From Amaurobius ferox (Eukaryota; Arthropoda; Arachnida; Araneae; Amaurobiidae): DNA of 64,000 nucleotides. Below, piece after piece: positions 1 to 58,765 of this stretch. How positions within the stretch are numbered: position 1 is the first letter of the stretch; every line of letters begins with the position of its first letter. Position numbers and translations under genes: made by a program. The notes beneath the pieces are model-generated. The model saw nothing but the letters and a program-made list of their open reading frames with translations. It did not search any database and was not told where the DNA came from. Location: contig OX578147.1 in assembly GCA_951213105.1 (NCBI GenBank), positions 124,279,642 through 124,343,641 on the forward strand, written 5' to 3'.

Positions 1-332
1 AAAAATAACCTGCCTTTTTTTGCAAAACGGCCCGCAAAAATCTTCAAAATCTAAACTAAAGAACTAGGTATACTCAGATATATCCATAAAATGCCCGTTT
101 AATACGTAATGTTTAACGACGAAAATAATAAGACCAACCCCATTACACTAGGACTAGCCGTTCTCGAGATATTTTAGTTTTTCGTACTTTCCCTAAGCCA
201 CCTTTGAAAATAAGCCCGGTTACCGAATGAGAACGAAAATTCAATAAAAGTGAAATAAATGTAATTAAAATAAAGAGAACGTGGATATAAGTCTGCAGGG
301 AAAGTCATGTGCTGCCCACATCAGATTTTTTT
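1..332 (+). repeat. Family B repeat, 3' part (cut by window edge)
   Basis: This matches the 3' half of family-B units at 36226-37580: the CTGCCTTTTTTTGCAAAACGG block, the GACTAGCCGTTCTCGAGATA block, and the terminal GGAAAGTCATGTGCTGCCC then ACATCAGA and a T run. The 5' half lies outside the window. Confidence 0.75.
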
Positions 333-445
333 TTCTGCTTCTACAACAATTCACAAAGGAGGTCAAGTTTTTTCTCTTACTCTGATTTTTAATATTGCAT
401 TCATTTTTATTGTTTCATATGCTTGCTCTTTAAATTCGAGAACAT

Positions 446-1413
446 AAAAAAAAATCTGATGTGGGCAACACATGACTTTCCTTATATAATGCAATGAATT
501 TACTACTTTTACAGTTAAAAAATGTTATTCTTATAGTAGATACTTATATTCTTTCCAAGATATTGAATTTTCCTCAATTAGTCGTCATTTTCATTGATTT
601 AGCGTCATTTTTATCAATTTGGCGAGATTTTTGTTAATTTGCCAACATATAAAAATGTCGCCAAGTTGGCGACATTCAGCCAAATTTGTCTCCAAAATCT
701 CGCCAAGCGTTATGGACTGAGAAATAAGTTATTCTTACTATTGGATAAATGACTATTGGCGTTCAAATACAAAAGTATTACTCAAAGTATCTTTTTTCAT
801 GAATGGAACGAGCTAGCTCCACGAGAATGATGTCATCCAATTTATCGCATGGTATTACATATGAAAAATGAACATGTTTCTCAATAGGAAATATTTTTTT
901 TTATTTTATATAACTTTTTGATAATTTTTTTGAAAAATGTGCAATATCTCGAGAACGGTTCATGTTAGCGTTCTAAAATTTATGTCAATCGTTTTCTAAT
1001 GAAACATTACATAAGAAATGTCTATTTGCGTAACTTTATTAGCGGTTTTGATTTTTTGACGATTTTTTCAAAATTTCACTCGAACATTTAAGGGGGTTCT
1101 GAACATTTGATTGCGTATAAAAATAATAGGCTTCCAGCGTTTACGGAATGTGATTTTTGTACCAAATTTCGTTCGAATCGGTCCGTTCGTTCGTCAGTTA
1201 TCGTCTCCACAGGCTCACTGACACACACACACATACTTTCACACACACACACACACACACATACTTTCACACACACACACAGACGTCACTTCAAAAATGT
1301 TTGATTCGTGATCAGGAATGTTTGAAATGTGCTCTCCCGTCGAAAACTCGAATTCGAATTTTCGACCCCGTCACAATACTTTCTTCTTATACATTATGTA
1401 TATAAGGAAAGTA
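446..1413 (-). repeat. Family A repeat, full length
   Basis: Read on the minus strand it opens with a palindromic hairpin (TACTTTCCTTATAT / GTATAAGAAG), then the TTCGAATTCGAGTTTTCGAC block, an interrupted (TG)n microsatellite, a conserved GGTACAAAAATC segment, a CCGTTCTCGAGATATTG block, several GGCGA-rich short repeats, and a 3' end with a small ATGTG/CACAT hairpin. Short open frames over the CA repeat are not genes. Probably a non-autonomous mobile element (see findings). Confidence 0.8.
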
Positions 1414-2232
1414 AAAATTTGCTCGTTGAAAGTGATTAAATCAGGTTTCAATTATCACTGTATCATGATTTCTTCTGAATATCCAAAATCTCGCTAAATG
1501 CTGTATCGTTATAATTGGTTTTTTCTTAATTATGTGAGTTGGTTAAAGCAGAAAAAATAACGGCGTTACTTGTAGAGACATGCATCGGGTCGGGTACCCG
1601 CGCCTACCCGAGATGGGAAACATAAAACCAAGGACCTAAACTAGCAAATAAAAAGTTTCATGCTGCATTTCTTAATATGGTTAAGAATTAAATAAAATAT
1701 AATAACTTGATTATATTGAAAACAAATTAATGACATTTTGAAATTTTGTTATTGCAGTGGAACCTCTGTTTTGCGTTTCTGTGTAGCGCCTATTTAAATA
1801 TGTCACATGCGGGAAAACGCAATACACGGTAAACTCTATTTAATCAAGCAAAATTAAGTAATAAAATAAATATTCCACTCACCTAGCTCTACTTTTTTCA
1901 CTTATTAAAAGTTTAATTTAGGATTCACATAGAAAAATTCCATTTCAAAAACGTCAAAATCCCTATAATTTAGCGATTCTTTAAATCCAATCTGCTATTA
2001 ACTTTTAAAATGACTGTGACAATAAACACTATACTTGCGGAAACAACGATTCAGGGGGGGGGGGGGGGAACGGAAAGCCCATCGTTAAGGGAAAGAGGAA
2101 TGCTTATTCCCCACCACCGAAATCCCGCAACTTCGACACGTCTGTCTACACGCGCTTAAATAATACATGTAGTTAAATGATAAAATTACGCATTCATTCT
2201 CTTTTAATTCCCATTCCAATTCAATATTACCT
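1414..2232. other. AT-rich spacer with a possible DNA-transposon end and a G15 run
   Basis: No gene is recognised. CAGTGGAACCTC at 1755 resembles pogo/Tigger-type transposon ends, but no partner is seen nearby. A run of 15 G preceded by TCA lies at 2054-2068. Both calls are weak. Confidence 0.35.
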
Positions 2233-2369
2233 GATGAGGTATGCAATATCACTGGACAGAGTATGCAATGTCACCTGACGGGATATGCAATATCATCTGA
2301 CGGGGTATGCAGTATCATCTGACGGGGTATGCAGTATCATCTGACGGGGTATGCAGTATCATCTGATAT
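2233..2369 (+). repeat. 22-bp minisatellite
   Basis: Five to six units of about 22 bp (core CTGACGGGGTATGCAGTATCA). The first two or three are diverged (TGATGAGG, GGACAGAG variants) and the last three are essentially identical, which suggests homogenisation at one edge. It sits about 550 bp upstream of the SDR start codon. Confidence 0.85.
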
Positions 2370-2776
2370 TTCGATAGATTGATTTTGATCTTTTGAAAAA
2401 TACGCCGGTACTTGAGGGACTGACGCCAGTCGGAGCAAAAAAGCGTCTGCATCTTCTATCGTCTCTTTACAAAGGAAACAATTTATACATTTATTTCGAA
2501 TAATATATAATTAAAAATATTACTGGGTCATGAATTATTTGGATTGATACTGTCCATCTTGTCGCTTCGCTACTGTGCAGTTGTAAATTTCAAAGAAATT
2601 CATGTTTGAAATAAAACGCGACATGCAAAATTTTCATTCCTTTCATTCGATGTCAGCGTCAAACGAGGCGGAAAATGTTCACCAGAAATAATTCTGGATT
2701 GCCTCAGGAGCGTCTGGTTATGCCCCAAAGTTTTAGAAAAGAAAACGAAAACTAAAATATTCCTTCCTGCGCTTGC
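2370..2776. other. Upstream spacer, no feature recognised
   Basis: Unique-looking sequence between the minisatellite and the presumed promoter. I see no open frame with recognisable homology and no repeat shared with the rest of the window. Confidence 0.4.
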
Positions 2777-2916
2777 TCAGTACACATCCGCGGGGGTGTC
2801 GAAACCCACACATGTTCCATACTTCGAAGAATCTATCCTTAGAATTTCTTTCCCGGTGAAAACATCTTTTCCGTGTTTCGGCCGAATTTTTTTTTTTCCT
2901 CTGAAAGTTTACCACC
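2777..2916 (+). promoter_or_regulatory. Putative 5' UTR / core promoter of the SDR gene
   Basis: TCAGTAC at 2777 matches the arthropod initiator core TCAGT. Downstream are about 135 bp of mixed composition with a T11 tract shortly before the ATG. No TATA box stands out 25-35 bp upstream. This is motif matching only; the true transcription start is unknown and an extra upstream non-coding exon cannot be excluded. Confidence 0.3.
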
Positions 2917-50359
<47,443 letters not shown>

Positions 50360-50480
50360 ATAAGAGAGAGAAAAAATAGACTCTATGCTGTTAGCATCTT
50401 TTTGTGGCAGTGAAATGCGACTGTGAATGTAATATAACTAATTGTCTTTACAATAAATATAGCTACTTAGCTGTGTTTTA
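50360..50480 (+). terminator. 3' UTR and polyadenylation signal of the SDR gene
   Basis: AATAAA lies at 50452-50457, about 95 bp after the stop, followed by a T/G-rich stretch (TAGCTGTGTTTTAAACGTG) suited to downstream cleavage factors. A second AATAAA occurs near 50537. A short 3' UTR of roughly 115 nt is therefore likely. Confidence 0.6.
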
Positions 50481-51041
50481 AACGTGCTATAGTCAATTTG
50501 AGAAGCACATTTATATGCTTATGAAATATACTCTTCAATAAAATCCATTTTCATTTGTAGAAACATTTTTTGACTAACAATAATTTTAAAATTTAAGATC
50601 GCTCTCCTATTGTATATATCAGGATTTCTGAACGAGTTTGCCGTTTATTATGTGCCCTTCAACATGGTAGACGATATGCACAGTGGCAGTAAGAAAGTTT
50701 TGCCGTGTGTTTCAATTTTGTAAATTGCTGTAGAAGGATGCAATGAACAGGTTCATATTAATAAAATTCGCCTATAGAGGAAGCATTTGAAAGTCGAAAC
50801 AGCAGCAATGGACCAGTTTCGTGTTTCGCAATTTATGATGTAGAATAGAGAAAATATTATAAATGATAGAACACTCGGCATAGCACACTCCTGAATGCAA
50901 TATTGATGGATGTGCAGTTCAGCCAAATGATCTCATATATTCTTAAAATCATAGGCAATGGAAACAGAAATTTTAATTAACTAGAAAATGCACTTTGTTT
51001 TAGCTGGAATTAAAAAAAATAAAAATAAAATGAATTCATGT
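50481..51041. other. Intergenic spacer after the SDR gene
   Basis: AT-rich. No gene or repeat recognised. Confidence 0.4.
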
Positions 51042-51572
51042 TGTCACGACTTATACTCTGGAATCGTGGATGTACACTCAGGATACAAGAATGAGCCCAA
51101 ATTTCCCGATAACTAACGCTTTTATTTAAAAGCACCAATAAGCCTAAGCAGGAACAATATAGCGAATAGCTCGATAACAATCTTACAAGATCGCTAAACA
51201 GCCATCAGATACAATAAAATAGGATTTAAATGCTCAGCTAATTCACAAAATGGCCCATCGTATTAAACGAAACGCTAACGTATCACACAATTAAATTATC
51301 TCGTATCAAGTCAACTAATTTCAAATGGGCGATAACTTCCTTATATACTCTCCATTGAAATTTCATGAGTGCTCGTATCTCCAATAATATTCGATATTTT
51401 GAGCATGTTCTAATATGTTCGAAAACAGTCGCCAAGTTGAGGATAAATCGCCAAATCTGGTACCCCTGCTCCGAAAAGTATGGAAACTCTACTTTCGGAA
51501 TGTCTGCCTGTGAATGTTGTTTTCCTTTGGAGATAGGCAAAACACAGTGAAGTATTTTACATATACGTAACA
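51042..51572 (-). mobile_element. Diverged LTR of the same family as 43423-43927
   Basis: The minus strand runs from TGTTACGTATATG to GTCGTGACA. GGAATCGTGGATGTACACTC, AACGCTTTTATTTAAAAGCA and CAGGAACAATATAGC match the complement of the first LTR. TATATAAGG with AGTTGACTTGATACGAGATA matches its promoter zone. No clear target duplication, which fits an older copy. Confidence 0.65.
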
Positions 51573-52179
51573 CGATTAAAAAGCGCATTATTGCATTACT
51601 AGCCATTTCTTCCGCACTTCGAGCGTTCTCTGTGACTAGTGGTCGCTTGACACCTACACACTTAATAAAAGTTCAGGATATGATAAACCTTCTCAAATTT
51701 AATCATAAAAATGAAATGGCGAACATATATCAGAGTCAAAGTTATCACTTTTTTTTATTTATTATTATTATTATTTAAATTCCTTTGCATAGTCAGCCAT
51801 AATTCAAAATTTTCGATTTTTTCCGTTGATCTGGAAACAAACAGGTCGAAAGAGAACAAAACCGAGATTTCGGCTTTAATAATAAAAGTGCTCGATCATT
51901 TTGAAAAGTGGTTTTCAAATTTCTTAAGCATGAGCTCTGACGTCACTATGGTACAATGGTCAGAACCTGTCTGTAGGACGTTTAGAATAGTGAGTGCTTC
52001 CACTCTAATTAGCAACTCTGGATCGGTTTTGCAGCTAAAGACAGGTTTTCGTCGTTACCGACTCGTGCCGTCAGAACACATTCTTAAGAAACTTGAAGCT
52101 ACCAGCGTGGTATGACTAAAATTTTGGTTTTCATGAAGACTTCCAAAAGTGTGGCGTATTACCGGTATCGTCTATGTGC
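51573..52179. other. Intergenic spacer
   Basis: Contains a 134-codon open frame (51711-52115, starting MKWRTYIRVKVITFF with a hydrophobic stretch) that I cannot link to any family. (ATT)n is near 51757. Otherwise unremarkable. Confidence 0.3.
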
Positions 52180-52740
52180 CACGCTTTTTGATGTTGTTGA
52201 ATATCAATCATCTATGCTCCATTTATAGCCAATCATGGTAAATAGATGTTTCAAATAACATTTTTGAGCCTGAAATGAAAAAAAAAATTGTAAGTGGAAA
52301 TTCTTAGTGAACAAACACTCTTAGCCCTTCGAGATTTGATGCTGAATCAAATATCAGTTATCATTTAAGCTAAATTTATAACAGCTCAATATTTCAAAGA
52401 AAATGCATATCAACGAAAGTGTAAATCTTTAGTGAACCCTGGTAACCCCTTTAGAATTTGATGTTGAATCCATATCGGTCATTCTCTAATATCTATCTAA
52501 ACTAATTCTGAGAAATAGATATTGTTGCTGTAACCATATAAGTTATCATCTAAGCCGTATTTATAGCCAGGCTTGAGAAATAATTTAAAACAAAATGAAC
52601 AATTTTGATCTGGGAAAAGAACAAGAAGTGTAACCATTTAGTGAATCCCCAGTCTCCAAGATTTGACGCTGAATCCATATTAGTTATCATTTAAGCTCTA
52701 TCTATGGCAGATTCTGAGAAATAGATGTTTAAAAAAAATT
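52180..52740 (+). repeat. Family L tandem array
   Basis: Four to five diverged units of about 115-130 bp, each with GAATCCATATCAGTTATCAT-like, TTTAAGCTCTATCTATAGCC-like and TCTGAGAAATAGATGTTTC-like text plus an AGTGAA(C/T)CCC block. Same repeat as at 16680-17600. Confidence 0.75.
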
Positions 52741-52859
52741 AGTTAAAAAAATAAAAGAAAAGAAAAATAGTATGGTAAAATTTTTGTCACCAATAAATGT
52801 TCCATGGGCAAAAAGTTTAGGAATCACTAAGATAGAATATTTCGGGCAATTCGATCAGC

Positions 52860-53575
52860 AAGATTGGATTTCAAACTACAACAGACAACTATTGGATTTC
52901 AAAATCCAATAATGATGAATCTTGAAATTCGATTACACAGCTTATTCTTTGAAGATTTCAGAAATTGGTTGGTTGACCATGAAACTTCGTAACAGAAATT
53001 CAAATTGCTCTGGTTTCTACGAGCACATCGTATTAATGGAACTTAAAAAAATTCGGTTTATACCAGAAACGGCTTTGGAAATCTTGGATTCATGCCTGAA
53101 ATCTTTATACGCCCCTGGTTACTGTCAGTGCGGATCGGCGTTATCAGTCGACAGTTTCAAAGACGTCTTACAGATTGGTTCGCCTTCGAAAATCCATTTT
53201 GAAGAATGAACTGAAGAGTGATTTACATGATTTTTTTAACCCGTGATACATGGTGATTTTTAACAGCTGCAACTAGTCACCATAATTTTTGAAATTGCAT
53301 ATTTTTATGAGGTTACTTGATAATTATATCTGATAATAACTCTTTATACGCCCCTGATTACTGTCATCGACTTTACCGGTCGACAGTTTTAAAGACGTTC
53401 TTCAGAATCATTCCAGTTCAAAAATCTATTTTGAAGAATGAACTGAAGAGATTTAAGCTTCACGTAATTTTTTTAAACTCATGGTGCGTGGTAACTTTTG
53501 ATAGTTGCAACTGGTAGCGGTAATTTTTAGAATTTCATATTTTTATGCGGTTATTTGATGATGAAGTGAAGTGAT
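52860..53575 (+). repeat. Approximately 240-bp tandem duplication
   Basis: 53100-53335 and 53340-53575 share CTTTATACGCCCCTG-TTACT, GTCGACAGTTT-AAAGACGT, TTTGAAGAATGAACTGAAGA and a TGCAACT-GT-CC stretch. The open frame 52922-53209 covers the first unit but has no recognised domain. Confidence 0.75.
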
Positions 53576-53659
53576 TTACTCAAAGTATAACTACAATACT
53601 GCAATATAAACAATGTTGATTTTATATCTGTAATCGGCTTCGGGCAGAATATTGTACGA

Positions 53660-53750
53660 CGACACTGCCGTTGATAAACTGTTTGATGTTGATAAACAAC
53701 ATCGTGTTGATAAATAACATCGCGTTGATTCGGACGGCCGTCAAAGCGGA
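53660..53750 (+). repeat. Short GTTGATAAA-type tandem repeat
   Basis: About four approximately 20-bp units around GTTGATAAACAACATCGTG. GC-richer than its flanks. Confidence 0.6.
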
Positions 53751-54413
53751 TTAGAATATTAAAAATTGGGTAAGTCTTATTGCCATATTACGTGTGATTT
53801 CTTTTTCTATATATATTTTTTAAAGAATATGAAATATTACTGATAATATATTTGATAATTGTCGTAATGTATGCATTTGAAGTTTAGAAATCCATACGAA
53901 ATCTAATATTTCTTACATTTGTTCATGTAAACGTATAATTTAAAAATGCTATATAAGTAATTTCAAGCAAATCATATTGAAGTTTTCTTAAGTTTATGAA
54001 AGCAAATCTATTTTATGCGAATCTATTATTTTAACACTCGAACTGATGAACAAAGACGATTTTAAAAAACCTCACATAAGATCTGTGACCGTTAATTTTT
54101 TTTTACGAGACGTCAGATTCTTTATACTATTATCAACGTTTGTGTTCTGTTACGGAATGGTTACACTATATAAACATGCATGATATATATAACTTCTATG
54201 AACGTTTAAACATAATTTGTTGGGCAAATCTAGCATCGTTTGGTTTAGTGTGAATTAGAATGTATGTTATTTTTTACTTAAATAAGGGATCACCAACCTG
54301 TTGCTCTAGATCACCACAGTGCTCATCAGGGAATGGTAAAATGATTCTCGAGAGCAATTAAAACAACATTTAAAAATATTTTGAAATTTTATTTCTCATT
54401 GTATTTAAATTTA
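53751..54413. other. Intergenic spacer
   Basis: AT-rich, nothing recognised. Confidence 0.4.
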
Positions 54414-54637
54414 GGTACTTCCTTATTATAGCGGGTCCTGAGGATCGCCCCAAGCTCTATCGTCAAGGTAGGTTGTAAAATCTCGCCAAACTTTGCAGTC
54501 CTGTATTATTTAACGTTTGCAGTATCATATTATTCATTTTTCATAAAGTTTGGAGAACTCGATACTGAAAGAATAGGCATTTTAAACTCAGTCGTTTGGC
54601 GATTCATCCTCGGGGGCCGCTATAATAAGAAAGTACC
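54414..54637. mobile_element. MITE with approximately 35-bp terminal inverted repeats
   Basis: Left GGTACTTCCTTATTATAGCG and right (complement) GGTACTTTCTTATTATAGCG, continuing with GAGGAT and ATCGCC matches. Flanks TAAATTTA and AAAATTTA agree at seven of eight positions, an 8-bp duplication. 224 bp, non-coding. Confidence 0.8.
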
Positions 54638-54895
54638 AAAATTTACTGTCATGATAAATCGCAAAATTACATGACAGAGTCCTTGAAATGCTATCCGTAT
54701 GAATTTTTATTGAAACAGTGAAACTATAGGTGATGATTGCAAACTGTATTGGGAAGCTGGAACTTATATGAACTGTCCCAGAGGTCGTGACCCTTTCTTC
54801 GACTTCTTCTCATTGGGCTTTGTGTTTGTCTAATTTGTAATATTCTTGTCTTGTGTTTAGTTAGTTTACTTAATTGTTTTCTATCCAGGGCCGTA

Positions 54896-55607
54896 GCTAG
54901 AGACGAAATTGAAGAGGGGCTGGAGGGAAATTCAAGGGGGGGGGGGGGCTCAACAGCCTTAAAGGAGGGACTCGTCAAAAACACAATTAACCATTAGCAT
55001 TTGTAAACCATAATAGTTACTATTATATATTTCATTTCATATAAATTATTAACAAATAATTGCATATTTATATTTGCAAGCTAAGAGCTGATTATTAATA
55101 TCCATATAGCTACTATATATCAATATTGATATATAATAATTACAATTGATTTTAATGTAAGCATTAACAAGTAATAAAGCTGTTAATAATTTGTAGAAAC
55201 ATTCTGAATGTTAATGATTAATATTAACTCTTACCTACGTATCAGTTGATTTCGGCTCTTTAATGTAGAACAGTGTACCCCGCAATAACTCAAAAGTATC
55301 TAAATTATACTATTGTTATAATTTAAAATTTTTTAAAAATATTTGTAAGATAAATATGTAAATAAATTGATTTTCAATATAACCACATATTTAGCTAAAT
55401 TGAAAAATCTTTAAAACGAAGTAATTTATAAAAAAAAAATCCCAAAGAAATTTGTATGCAAAATTTGAATGACATTTTATATGAAATTTCATATCACTAC
55501 TAAAGATGTAATATTTTTATCAGGGCGCTGAGTATACCTCTTGGAGAAGAGGGGGGGGGGGGGGGTAACCCCATGCCCCATCTAGCTCCTGCCTGGCTAT
55601 GGCCCTA
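54896..55607. mobile_element. Non-autonomous hAT-like element, 712 bp
   Basis: Left CAGGGCCGTAGCTAG and right (complement) TAGGGCCATAGCCAGG. Flanking octamers TTTCTATC and TTTCTACC match at seven of eight. G13-G14 runs are subterminal on both sides. The AT-rich interior has no transposase. Confidence 0.75.
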
Positions 55608-55788
55608 TTTCTACCTTTGTATCATTGTAAGATGCCAGTTATATAATGGATTGATTTCCAATAAAGAAATATGTAACAACAACAACAGTAAAACTAAGCA
55701 AGAGTTCACTATTTTTTCTTAGGAAAGATACCTGTTCGGGTGAGGTGTGGCTTATTTCCAAAGAAATATATGACAATTGTCTTTATTT

Positions 55789-56432
55789 TTACTCTCTCAT
55801 ACGTAGTATTGAGAAAGCATTGTTTTCACGAAATTTTTCGATTTAGAGATTTTGATGCCAATACATATTTTAAGAGCTCCTGAACACGTTTTGACTATTT
55901 CTGGAGTGATGTCTGTCTGTATGTCTGGGGTCGATTTCTAGTGTAATAAATATTAATGGATTTTCACGAAGCTTTATATCCGGCTTTGTTATTAAAAGAT
56001 CCAGAACTGGATAGAATTTTTTTAAAAATCGAGCGAAAACTTCGAAATTGATTCGAAATTTTTTTATATTTTTTTAACATGGCAGCATAGGACCAAATTT
56101 GACATGATCATGATTAACAGGGTTCGTGCATGGCTCAATGATCAGGAGACTTAACTGTTTCAATTATTATTGTGAAAAATAGAGGGGGGGGGGCGATACA
56201 AATTTTTTTGTTTGTGATGTCATTAGCGCCCTTGCGGGGAAAGTTACGCCATTTTATATTGTGAAGTATGGTATCACTTGAAAGATTTTTTCCAAGCTCT
56301 TTAAATGGAAGGGTAACATGCTACAATCACAAACATTTGTACCCATGATACAGATTTTTCCAATTTTTTCTTGTAAAAGTTGAAAAAAAAAAAAAATGGA
56401 TTCTGATACGAGAAAGTCGATTTGACTCAAAC
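55789..56432 (+). repeat. Third hairpin-microsatellite repeat family
   Basis: Opens TTACTCTCTCATACGTAGTA then TTGAGAAAGCATTG (imperfect palindrome), then GATGTCTGTCTGTATGTCTG, and closes TACGAGAAAGTCGATTTGA, echoing the GAGAAAG of the start. The layout is that of families A and B, but the sequence is different. A G9 run is inside. Confidence 0.55.
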
Positions 56433-56503
56433 TACAGTTAATTTTCGGATAAGAAAGGAGATGGACAAATGGACATATTTTGCTCTCCTGGTAGTTGTCA
56501 TGT

Positions 56504-56790
56504 TGTTGTTGTTGAAACCCAGACCGTCCGACCTACCAGAAAGGTGTAAGGTAACTGTTTGGACGGTCGGGAAGTGCCACCCAATTTAGACCAGAACCCA
56601 GTGGGGGAGGCATCCACAGGGACCGTACCCTCCTTCCCCTACCACCAACCTCTCGGAAGGACTTTCGGACCCACATGTTTAACGTGATCGTACTCCGCAT
56701 GAACACGGCGGCAGTTTTGGCAGTGGCTGGAATCGAACCCGGGCCTACCGAGTGCAACTCCAGCGCGCTAACCAATGGGCTACCGCGCCC
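56504..56790 (-). mobile_element. tRNA-derived SINE, copy 2
   Basis: The minus strand starts GGGCGCGGTAGCCCATTGG (A box) with B box GGTTCGATTCC, then the shared body, and an (AAC)n tail. CTGGTAGTTGTCATGT flanks it (56488-56503, 56791-56806), a 16-bp perfect duplication. No 5S head. By eye only about two differences from the copy at 57811. Confidence 0.9.
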
Positions 56791-57047
56791 CTGGTAGTTG
56801 TCATGTGAAATATGTTAAGAACCACCACTGGTTTATAAAGTAGGTATTATCGGGAGCATCATGAGAGGAAAAGACAGCCTTCATTTAAACTTTTTAACTT
56901 TAACATGTATGATATACTAGAAAATGCTCCCAGCACTGACCGGGGATTTAAGAGGAACATCTCTGATAAAAATTATACTGGAACTCACAGCGAATTGTCG
57001 AAAACCAATGAACTCTTTTAACATTACATCCGCTTATAACAAAATGC

Positions 57048-58765
57048 ATTCTGTTACAGAAAAATATATGCACTCATAAAAAATTGATCTACAGCTACTA
57101 AACTCGGCATGCAAATGTTGTTTTAGGAGTTATTCAAAAGATCAAACTGTCAGTGCCAATGATGCTATAGGGCTCATACAACGCGCATGAGAACGACGCA
57201 TCGTGCAACATTTAAAATGACCGGTGTTTTCACTCACGGGCAATTGGAACTTGATTTCCTGCTTTGATACAGCAAGTTGTGACAAAAATGCCTTTGAGGT
57301 GTACTCAGTGGTGCTACTAACAATCGTTGGAGTTAGAGCGTGGTCGCATTATAGGCCTAATGGAAGCTGCTTGGTCCAACAGACGTGTCAGTCATCATCT
57401 TGGTTAGAGCGATATAGTAGTTGCTTGGTGTTGGTAACAGTGGATCAGCGAAGGCATATGTAACCATTGCAAAGGCTTAGGACGTCCCAGACGTACAAGA
57501 GAGGCTCGTGCATTCAGGAGAGTCGCCACGTGCATACCAATGATATGCATACCAATGTTATCAGCCATTCGAAGGCATTTGTCATCTTCCATGCTTCCTG
57601 TATGAAGGGATACTACTCGTACACGACTGACAGGAGGTGGGATGAGGTGTCGTCGTCCATTAAGGCGCCTACCACTGACCCCTAAACATAGGCAGAGATG
57701 GCTGAATTGTTGCGAGCTCGGTCAGCCTGGACAGTGTCCGATTGGAGGCATGTTGTCTTTAGTGGCGTATCCCGCTTCTTTCTCAGTGCTGATGAACACT
57801 ACATACGTGTTGTTGTTGAAACCCAGACCGTCCGACCTACCAGAAAGGTGTAAGGTAACTGTTTGGACGGTCGGGAAGTGCCACCCAATTTAGACCGGAA
57901 CCCAGTGGGGGAGGCATCCACAGGGACCGTACCCTCCTTCCCCTACCACCAACCTCTCGGAAGGACTTTCGGACCCACATGTTTAACGTGATCGTACTCC
58001 GCATGAACACGGCGGCAGTTTTGGCAGTGGCTGGATTCGAACCCGGGCCTACCGAGTGCAACTCCAGCGCGCTAACCAATGGGCTACCGCGCCCTCACTA
58101 CATACGTGTGTGAATGAGGACTGGTTAGCAGTTTGATCCTGCATTTGTTGTCGAGCGGCACATGGACATTACATGTGGTGCGGTAGTCTGAGGACCATCT
58201 CGTGGGACAGTCGATTTCTACTAGTTGTGCAAGCCAAACAGACGGCTCGTTTGTACGTCGATGATATTCTGCAGCCGATTGTTCTACCTATCCTGTTAAT
58301 CCGTCAAAGTTCCATTTACCAACAAGACAATGCTCGACCACATACTGCACGACTTTCTCAACAACGTCTTCAAGGATTTAATGCCCTCCCATGGCCATCC
58401 AAGTTCCAAGACCTATTACCAATAGAACACGCCTGAGACATACTGGAACGACAACTGCAGCCTTCTCAGAGTACCACTAAATTAACTGACCATCTACAAC
58501 ATTTATGGCAGAATCTTTTGCAGAGGGACAAAAGTAAATTAATTGACTTCATGTTGCACGGAATATCAACTTGAATAGCTGTCGGGGGAAGATTTACCAC
58601 TTACTAAAATGCCATATTTTTGTTATCATAATTTCTTAATAAAACGCTTTTTTTGCTCCCAAATTTTAATCATTTGCATATCTCCCCAAGCGATATGTAC
58701 ATGCTGAGTTTCGGGGCTATAGCTCAATTTTTTATGGATGCATACAACTTTTTACAACAGTGTAT
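57048..58765 (+). pseudogene. Tc1-like transposon with decayed transposase, split by a SINE
   Basis: Terminal inverted repeats: left ATGCACTCATAAAAAATTGA...AAACTCGGCATG; right (complement) ATGCATCCATAAAAAATTGA...AAACTCAGCATG. The transposase reads RGRIIGLMEAAWSNRRVSHH (57.35 kb), GRPRRTREARAF (57.48 kb), RRPLRRLPLTPKHRQRW (57.65 kb), VVFSGVSRFFLSADEHYIRV (57.75 kb), then the SINE, then DDILQPIVLPIL (58.26 kb), YQQDNARPHTARL (58.32 kb) and LPIEHA (58.42 kb). The first catalytic Asp of FSDESRF is Gly here. Several stops and frameshifts. Ends with CAACAGTG/TA near 58765. Confidence 0.85.
57811..58095 (-). mobile_element. tRNA-derived SINE, copy 3 (inside the Tc1)
   Basis: Start GGGCGCGGTAGCCC at 58095. 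B box GGTTCGAATCC at 58043-58033, tail (AAC)n at 57811. Perfect 14-bp duplication CACTACATACGTGT (57797-57810, 58096-58109) within the Tc1 transposase, which reads through when the SINE is ignored. Nearly identical to copy 2, so both are recent. Confidence 0.92.

Noticed and set aside
1088..1405. Open frames of Cys-Val or Thr-His repeats
   Set aside because: They translate the (CA)n/(TG)n core of family A; the same artefact recurs at 11711, 27400-27899 and 46367-46792.
2233..2369. CRISPR-like array of repeats
   Set aside because: The units are contiguous 22-bp tandem copies without unique spacers; this is a minisatellite in a eukaryotic context.
51711..52115. 134-codon frame with a signal-peptide-like start
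   Set aside because: No recognised family, no partner exons, surrounded by LTR and satellite; kept only as a note.
52922..53209. 95-codon frame as a gene
   Set aside because: It overlaps one unit of a 240-bp tandem duplication whose other unit lacks the frame.
58033..58095. tRNA gene suggested by A and B boxes
   Set aside because: No cloverleaf acceptor pairing; it is the head of a SINE flanked by a 14-bp target duplication. Same for 56504-56790.
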